Shown here: positions 1-5,500 of the stretch, in pieces | Position numbering within the stretch: the stretch's first letter is position 1 | How the letters are laid out: each line of letters begins with the position of its first letter | Source of the DNA: Acidimicrobiales bacterium | Lineage (GTDB): Bacteria; Actinomycetota; Acidimicrobiia; Acidimicrobiales; SHLQ01 | Length of the DNA stretch: 12,471 nt | Assembly: GCA_013002375.1 (NCBI GenBank) | Contig: JABDJW010000243.1 | Coordinates: 1-12,471 of the forward strand | Reading direction: 5' to 3' | Notes under the pieces: generated by a model | What the model was told of the DNA's origin: nothing | Seen by the model: only the letters and a program-made list of their open reading frames with translations | Database searches by the model: none | Translations under genes and position numbers: made by a program

Positions 1-202
1 CTTCGGCCACGACGAAGGTCAGATGGTTCTTCTCGACGTTCTCGGGTTGCAGCCAGTTGCGGGTGCTCTCGGCCCGATCGGCAGGGTCGAGCGCATCGAG
101 CCCGTCCTGGTCGATGAGGCCGCGGTAGCCGACCTGCCAGGCGCGGGTGTGATACGCCGCAATCGCATCAGCATCTTCGGGGGTCGCGAATCGCAGCCGC
201 AT
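1..202 (-). CDS. GNAT family N-acetyltransferase, N-terminal part (runs off the left edge)
   Basis: The gene reads leftward from an ATG at 202-200 and stays open to the window edge, giving 67 residues. The protein begins MRLRFATPEDADAIAAYHTR and continues AWQVGYRGLI, the start of a GNAT domain: beta-1, then the alpha-1/alpha-2 region with the common 'A(W)xxxYRGL' pattern. GNAT enzymes transfer an acetyl group from acetyl-CoA to an amine; the substrate is not predictable. The acetyl-CoA-binding loop (R/QxxGxG) would lie beyond the edge, so completeness and activity cannot be judged. An AGGGTGG ribosome-binding site (208-214, minus strand) lies 5 nt before the ATG and decides this start. An in-frame GTG three codons upstream (211-209) has no such site. 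It is transcribed divergently from the acyl-CoA dehydrogenase gene across about 100 bp. The family call is fairly secure; the specific function is unknown. Confidence 0.8.
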   Translation of the reverse strand, partial: MRLRFATPEDADAIAAYHTRAWQVGYRGLIDQDGLDALDPADRAESTRNWLQPENVEKNHLTFVVAE

Positions 203-303
203 GCCGGCCACCCTAGGACTTCGCGCCATCTCGACATGCAGGAAATCCACTCAGGGGCGTATGGTCGGGTCTCGTCCAACCGCACCTGAACCAGCGAGCA
301 CCC
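203..303. other. Divergent intergenic region between the GNAT and acyl-CoA dehydrogenase genes
   Basis: A 101-bp gap between two genes read in opposite directions, so it must contain the start signals for both. I see no convincing -35/-10 pair. TATGGT at 269-274 is a possible plus-strand -10 element, but no good -35 partner lies at normal spacing. No palindrome strong enough to call an operator was found. Confidence 0.4.
208..214 (-). promoter_or_regulatory. Ribosome-binding site of the left-edge GNAT gene
   Basis: AGGGTGG on the minus strand, 5 nt before the ATG at 202. It selects this ATG over the in-frame GTG at 211-209, which the site overlaps. Confidence 0.5.
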
Positions 304-1647
304 ATGCCCAATCCCGGCCTCCACATACCCGACCCCAGCAGCGACACCATGAACCTGGCGATGTCAGCGGAGGGCCGGCCGCTGTACGACGCGGTGGTGA
401 AGTTCATCGCCGAAGAGGTCGACCCCATCACTGAGGAGTTCTACCAACTCGGGGCCGATCGAGAGAACCGGTGGAGTTACGCGCCCGGTCAGCTCGAGTT
501 GCTCGATGGCGTCAAGGCCAGGGCGCGCGAACAAGGGCTCTGGAACTTCTTCCTCCCCGACGCCGAAACCGGCGAGGGCTTGACCAACCTCGACTACGCC
601 TACATCGCGGCCGAGCTGGGCAAGAACCCGCTGGCGTCGGAGTGCCTCAACTGTTCGGCGCCCGACACCGGCAACATGGAGGTCCTCGAACGGGTCGGCA
701 CCCCCGAGCAGAAGGAGCAATGGCTCACCCCGCTGCTCAACGGCGAGATCCGCTCGGCCTTCGCCATGACCGAACCGAACCTGGCTTCGTCCGATGCCAA
801 GAACATCGCGACCCGTGCGGTACTCGATGGCGACGAGTGGGTCATCAACGGCGAGAAGTACTACATCTCGGGCGCCGGCGATCCGCGCTGCAAGATCATG
901 ATAACCATGGTGCAGACCAACCCCGACGCTGCACCGCACCTGCGGCAATCGCAGATCCTGGTGCCGATCGACACCCCCGGGGTGAAGATCCTGGGCGGCA
1001 TGCACGTCTTCGGCGAGGACGATGCCCCGCACGGTCACATGCACATCATGTTCGATGACGTCCGGGTGCCGAAGGAGAACATCCTGCTCGGTGAGGGCCG
1101 CGGGTTCGAAATCTCGCAGCTTCGGCTCGGCCCAGGCCGGATCCACCACTGCATGCGTTCCATCGGTGCCGCCGAGAAGGCGCTCGACCTCATGATCAAG
1201 CGGGGTATGACCCGAGACGCCTTCGGCAAGAAGCTGGCCCACCTGGGCAAGAACGTCGAGGTCATCGCCAAGGCCCGCATCGAGATCGAAGCCATGCGGC
1301 TGATGGTGCTGCGGGCGGCCAAGGCCATGGACACCATGGGCAACGCCGAGGCTCGGGTCTGGATCAGTGCGGTCAAGGCCATGGTGCCGGTCCGGGTCTG
1401 CGCCATCATCGACGAAGCGATTCAGATCCACGGCGCGACCGGCGTATCGCAGTGGACCCCGCTCGCCCGTCTCTACGCCGGGCAACGCACGCTGCGGCTG
1501 GCCGACGGCCCCGACGAGGTGCACTGGTTCGTCGTCGGCCGCAAGGAGATCGCCCGCTACGGCGACGACGAGCTCGAGCCCTACCGCTACGACGGCGCGA
1601 TGGCCGAGGAGCTGTGGTCCTCGGGCAGCGGGTTCGAAGGCCCGTAG
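304..1647 (+). CDS. Acyl-CoA dehydrogenase family protein (ACAD10/11-like)
   Basis: A 447-residue FAD enzyme expected to oxidise an acyl-CoA thioester to the 2,3-enoyl-CoA and pass electrons to an electron-transfer flavoprotein in the cytoplasm. Visible family signs are the helical N-terminal domain (about 20-145), the middle beta-domain motif AFAMTEPNLASSDA (152-165), VRVPKENILLGEGRGF (253-268), the C-terminal helical domain opening with RLGPGRIHHCMRS (274-286), and the closing IHGATG...RTLRLADGPDEVHW (375-408). In medium- and short-chain enzymes the catalytic base is Glu in an 'EGT' motif; the equivalent position here is Asp401 in DGPDEVH, as in the ACAD10/11 branch. Substrate is unknown; the branch includes long, branched or hydroxylated acyl-CoAs. 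The ribosome-binding site before ATG 304 is weak, and Met16 (349) is a possible alternative start. The stop is 15 bp before the oxidoreductase gene, so the two are probably co-transcribed. Confidence 0.93.
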   Translation: MPNPGLHIPDPSSDTMNLAMSAEGRPLYDAVVKFIAEEVDPITEEFYQLGADRENRWSYAPGQLELLDGVKARAREQGLWNFFLPDAETGEGLTNLDYAYIAAELGKNPLASECLNCSAPDTGNMEVLERVGTPEQKEQWLTPLLNGEIRSAFAMTEPNLASSDAKNIATRAVLDGDEWVINGEKYYISGAGDPRCKIMITMVQTNPDAAPHLRQSQILVPIDTPGVKILGGMHVFGEDDAPHGHMHIMFDDVRVPKENILLGEGRGFEISQLRLGPGRIHHCMRSIGAAEKALDLMIKRGMTRDAFGKKLAHLGKNVEVIAKARIEIEAMRLMVLRAAKAMDTMGNAEARVWISAVKAMVPVRVCAIIDEAIQIHGATGVSQWTPLARLYAGQRTLRLADGPDEVHWFVVGRKEIARYGDDELEPYRYDGAMAEELWSSGSGFEGP

Positions 1648-1652
1648 CCAGC

Positions 1653-1657
1653 GGAGG
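1653..1657 (+). promoter_or_regulatory. Ribosome-binding site of the luciferase-like oxidoreductase
   Basis: GGAGG, 5 nt before the GTG at 1663. The alternative ATG at 1675 would be 17 nt away, too far, so this site decides for the GTG start. Confidence 0.65.
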
Positions 1658-1662
1658 TTGCT

Positions 1663-2538
1663 GTGGACATCGCGATGACATTGCCGACGATGGTGCCGCA
1701 CACGCGCGCCGACGTCTTGGCTTGGTGTCGGACCATCGACGACGGACCCTGGTCGAGCCTGGCCGTACCCGAACGCATCACGTACACCAGCCACGATCTG
1801 GTCGTGGAGCTCGCCGCAGCCGCCGCGCTCACCGAGCGGGTGCGGCTGTGGTCGACCATCGTCGTGCTGCCCGCGCACGATGCGGTCGACATGGCCAAGA
1901 AGATGGCCTCGATCGACGTGCTCAGCGGCGGCCGGCTCACCATGGGTATCGGTGTCGGTGGCCGCGAAGACGACTACCGGGCCGTCGGCGCCCCGTTCAA
2001 TCGCCGCTGGGCCCGCATGGACGAGCAGGTCGCGACGATGCGCAAGGTGTGGTCGGGTGAACCGCCGTTCGAGGGCGCCGATCCGGTCGGGCCGCCGCCG
2101 GTGCACGGCGACATCCCGCTGGTCTCGGGTTCGATGGGCCCCAAGGCCATGGCCCGGGCTGCGCAGTGGGCCGACGGCGTCGACGGCCCGTGGACGATCA
2201 CCGGCGGCACGGTCGGGCTGATCGAAGGGGTCGAGATGGTGCGTCAGGCGTGGCGCGATGCGGGCCGCGACGATCAACCCCACATCTCGACCAGTGCCTG
2301 GTACGCCTTGGGCCCCGATGCCGGTGATCGGCTGAAGGGGTACGCCTATGACTACCTGCGGATCTTCGGCCCCGACTTCGCCCAAGCCATGGCTGATCGC
2401 GCCAGTTCGAATTCCGCCGAAGCCCTGCGAGGCCTGGTCGAGGAGTGTGCGGCGGCCGGCATCGACGAATTGTTCCTCGTCCCGACGACCGCCGATGTCA
2501 GCGAAATCGATCGCACTCGCGACGCGCTCGGCGTCTAG
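1663..2538 (+). CDS. Luciferase-like (LLM class) flavin-dependent oxidoreductase, probably F420-dependent
   Basis: A 291-residue TIM-barrel oxidoreductase of the bacterial-luciferase superfamily. Actinobacterial members with this layout usually use reduced coenzyme F420, but the sequence alone does not exclude FMN. Recognisable blocks are SSLAVPERITY (31-41, early substrate/cofactor region), ALTERVRLWSTIVVLPAHDAV (55-75), the signature run ASIDVLSGGRLTMGIGVGG (82-100) followed by REDDYRAVGAPFNRRWARMDE (101-121), and IPLVSGSMGPKAMARAAQWADG (151-172) where many members have 'P.l.GG...A...AA..aDG'. Length is normal for short-form LLM proteins. It starts with GTG behind a GGAGG site, 15 bp after the acyl-CoA dehydrogenase, suggesting one transcript and a shared oxidative pathway. 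The stop TAG abuts the stop of the opposing surface-protein gene with zero spacing. The substrate cannot be stated. Confidence 0.9.
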   Translation: MDIAMTLPTMVPHTRADVLAWCRTIDDGPWSSLAVPERITYTSHDLVVELAAAAALTERVRLWSTIVVLPAHDAVDMAKKMASIDVLSGGRLTMGIGVGGREDDYRAVGAPFNRRWARMDEQVATMRKVWSGEPPFEGADPVGPPPVHGDIPLVSGSMGPKAMARAAQWADGVDGPWTITGGTVGLIEGVEMVRQAWRDAGRDDQPHISTSAWYALGPDAGDRLKGYAYDYLRIFGPDFAQAMADRASSNSAEALRGLVEECAAAGIDELFLVPTTADVSEIDRTRDALGV

Positions 2539-2554
2539 CTACGAGCACAGCTCG
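2521..2554. terminator. Candidate small hairpins flanking the convergent stop-stop junction
   Basis: Two short inverted repeats flank the junction: GACGC-gctcg-GCGTC (2521-2535) and CGAGC-aca-GCTCG (2542-2554). Each forms a 5-bp stem just after the stop codon of one transcript, within the last codons of the opposing gene. Neither is followed by a T-run. They could slow or end transcription in each direction, but this may be chance in GC-rich coding sequence. No other terminator-like signal is visible here, and there is no intergenic base to hold one. Confidence 0.2.
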
Positions 2555-5500
2555 ATGTTCGTCGTCCGCGGTGAGGGGCCAGATATCGAGAGCATCTCGA
2601 AGTCGGCCGTGCTGTCGGTGTCGGTACAGCCGTCATTGATGCGGTGGAAGCTCTGGTCCAGGCGGCCTTTCAACTCGGGCAGCGCCGGCACGCCGCCACC
2701 GCCGCCGAGCTGGACGAAGTCGATCGGGAACGAATCGGCGATGCGTTCGATCAGGATCTCGCCGCCGTTGGTAATGCCGCCGCCGGCGTAGATCGCATCG
2801 GTGGGTCCGGTGTAGCTGGCGCCACCGATCACGAAGTGGTCGCCCGGCGCGAGCAGGACCGCAGGCAGGATGATCTCGACCCCCCCGTCACGGACCTGGT
2901 AATCGCTGAGCAGAATCGGACTCGCGGTCGGGTTGAACAACTCGAGGAACTCGTCATCGCCGCCGGCGGGACCATCGGTTCGGAACTCGCTGATCACAAG
3001 GTGGGTGGCGGGCGGTCCGAGCGGCACGATGGTGTCATCGCACGCGACCGGTGGAGAGGCGAAGTTCTGCGGGTTCACGGTGCCCGCTGCGAAGTTCCGC
3101 TTGAAGTCAGCGGAGTTGTCGTTGGTATCGATGCAGTTGCCCGAGGTGGCCAGGCGTCGCCGCTCGTAACTCTGCTCCCAGCCGCCAATCTGAACCAGCG
3201 GGGGCACACCGAGCCCTTCGGATATGAAGGCGGCCGGAACGCTGCCGTCGTGGCTACGTTCGCGGTTGCCGACGATGTCGACGTACTGCGTGCCGTCCCA
3301 AAGGCCGAGGCCGGTGGCCTTGTCCAGCGTCGCGGTGAACAACAGATCTTCGATGTTGTCGAGGACGTCGAGATCCGAGCCGGCCTCGACCAGGAGCAGC
3401 GAACGGCCCGGAGGCAGCGTATTGCCCCACGCGCCGGGCAGCGCGATTGTCTCCAACGGAGCGGTGTTGTCATCGTAGATATGGAGCTCCCAGCCGACGA
3501 GCGACTGCGAACTTTCGGTTCCATTGAAGAGCTCGACGAAGTTGCCTTTGCTGTAGGCATCATCGGTTGAGTACTCGCTGATCAGCATGTTGGGCGCGGC
3601 GAGGCCGAGCGAGGTGTTCGACTCGCCGACACTGCTGACCCGAGCCGGCACAGGATCGCTGTCCACGGTCGTCGGAACGCCGCCGCAGCGAGCGGCGGCG
3701 TTGCCGGTCGCGGTGCCTTCCCAGCAGGCGCTGTCCCTCGCGGACCCGCCGTCGGGCGACAGAGCCAGTGATCGTCCGTCGACGCCAGCCTCCACCCCCA
3801 AGTCGATCTCGTAGGCCGGGTTCCACAGCCCCAGGGTGGCGATGGGCGGGCGGCGGTTGATCTCACTGGCCGCGGCGTCCTTGTCACCCCAGGCCATGTA
3901 GGCGACGATGTCGCCGTTGTTGTCGAGCAACCACAGGTCGTCGCTGTCGTCGTCGAGCACCGAGCCGCTGCTGCCGATGTAGTACTCGTGGTCGGCGTTG
4001 GGCGCAGTGTTGTCCGGTGGTCCGAACGGCGGAGCATCGCCAGTCCAGATCACGATGGTCTCACCGTCGACGCTGTCGACCGATGGGAAGCCGGCCGAGA
4101 TCCGCTGACTGGGGACGTCGATGTCACCGACGATCACGTTGCCGTCGGCGATCGTCCAGCCGGTCATATCGATCGGCGTGGGCGATCCGCTCACGTTCTT
4201 CAGCTCGATGAATTCCTCGCCGAACCCCAGCCGGCCATCGACCAGGACCTCGTTGAACGCGATCAAGCCGATTGCGGGGGACATGGTGTAGCCGGTCGTG
4301 ACGGTGCCCGTCACCGGTGCGGTGTCGAAGTTCGCCGGCATGGCGACCTCGCGAATCCGGACCGTCAGTGAGTACGACGGGGTGGCGTCGAAGTCGAACT
4401 CGTCGGCGTCGGCGATGGTGATGAGGCCATCGCTGTCGATGGCGAACAGGCCAGCGGCATCCCCCGCGGTGATGTCGTAGGTGAGTCCGGCGGCTGGTGT
4501 GTCCACGTCGCTACCAGCGACCGAGCCGACCGTCGCGCCGTTGGGATCGGTATCGGAAATACTGAAGGCGGCGTCAGCGATCGTCGGGGGTTCGTTCACG
4601 TTGGTGACGTTGATGGTGACCGGGTAGGTGATCGGACTGGTGCCGTCGTCGATTTGAATCGTGAGGTTGTAGGTGGCGAGGGTCTCCGTGTCGAGCGGAC
4701 CGTTGACGGTGATGATGCCGGTGTTGAGGCCGATGGCAAAGGCGCCACCGGTGTTGCCCGCGGTGATGGTGAAGTCGAGGGGGCTCGTTTCGGCGTCAGT
4801 GGCCACGACGGTCGTGACCACCGTCGTAGTCGCCGCGTCTTCGGGAATCGGTTTTGGTCCGACCGGTGCGGTGACGACCGGTAGATCGTTCAGCGGGTTG
4901 ATGGTGACGTTGATGGTGCCGGTGCCGGTGAGGCCGCCGCCATCGGTGACGGTGTAGGCGATGGTCGCGGTAGTGGTCTCGGAGCCGTCGTGGGTGTAGC
5001 GGATGACGCCGCCGGGTTCGATGGTGGCGCCGCCGTTGGTGACGGTGTCGATGCTGGTGATGGTGAGGGTGTCGCCGTCGGGGTCGGTGTGCAGCGCTCG
5101 TAGGTCGGTGGTGTCGGCGGTGGCGCCTTCGTCGAGGGTGAGGGTGGTGGTGGCGTCGACGGGTGCTTCGTTGACGTCGGTGATGTTGATGGTGACCGGG
5201 TAGGTGACGGGCGCCGTGCCGTCGTCGATCGCGATCGTGAGGTTGTAGGTGGCGAGGGTCTCGGTATCGAGCGGACTGTTGACGGTGATGATGCCGGTGT
5301 TGAGGCCGATGGCAAAGGCGCCTCCGGTGTTGCCGCCGGCGATCGTGTAGTCCAGCGACGCGGCTTCGGCGTCGGTGGCGACGACGGTGGTGACCGGGTC
5401 GCCGAGGGCGGCGTTCTCGGGGACCGATTGGGGTCCGACGGGTGCGGTGACATTCGGGAGGTCGTTGAGCGGGTTGATGGTGATGTTGATGGTGCCGGTG

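Noticed and set aside
364..2385. A 673-codon open frame on the minus strand across the acyl-CoA dehydrogenase and oxidoreductase genes.
   Set aside because: It lies antisense to two clear enzyme genes. Its translation is low-complexity (Arg, His, Asp, Val and Gly-rich) with no recognisable domain, as expected from the complement of GC-rich codons.
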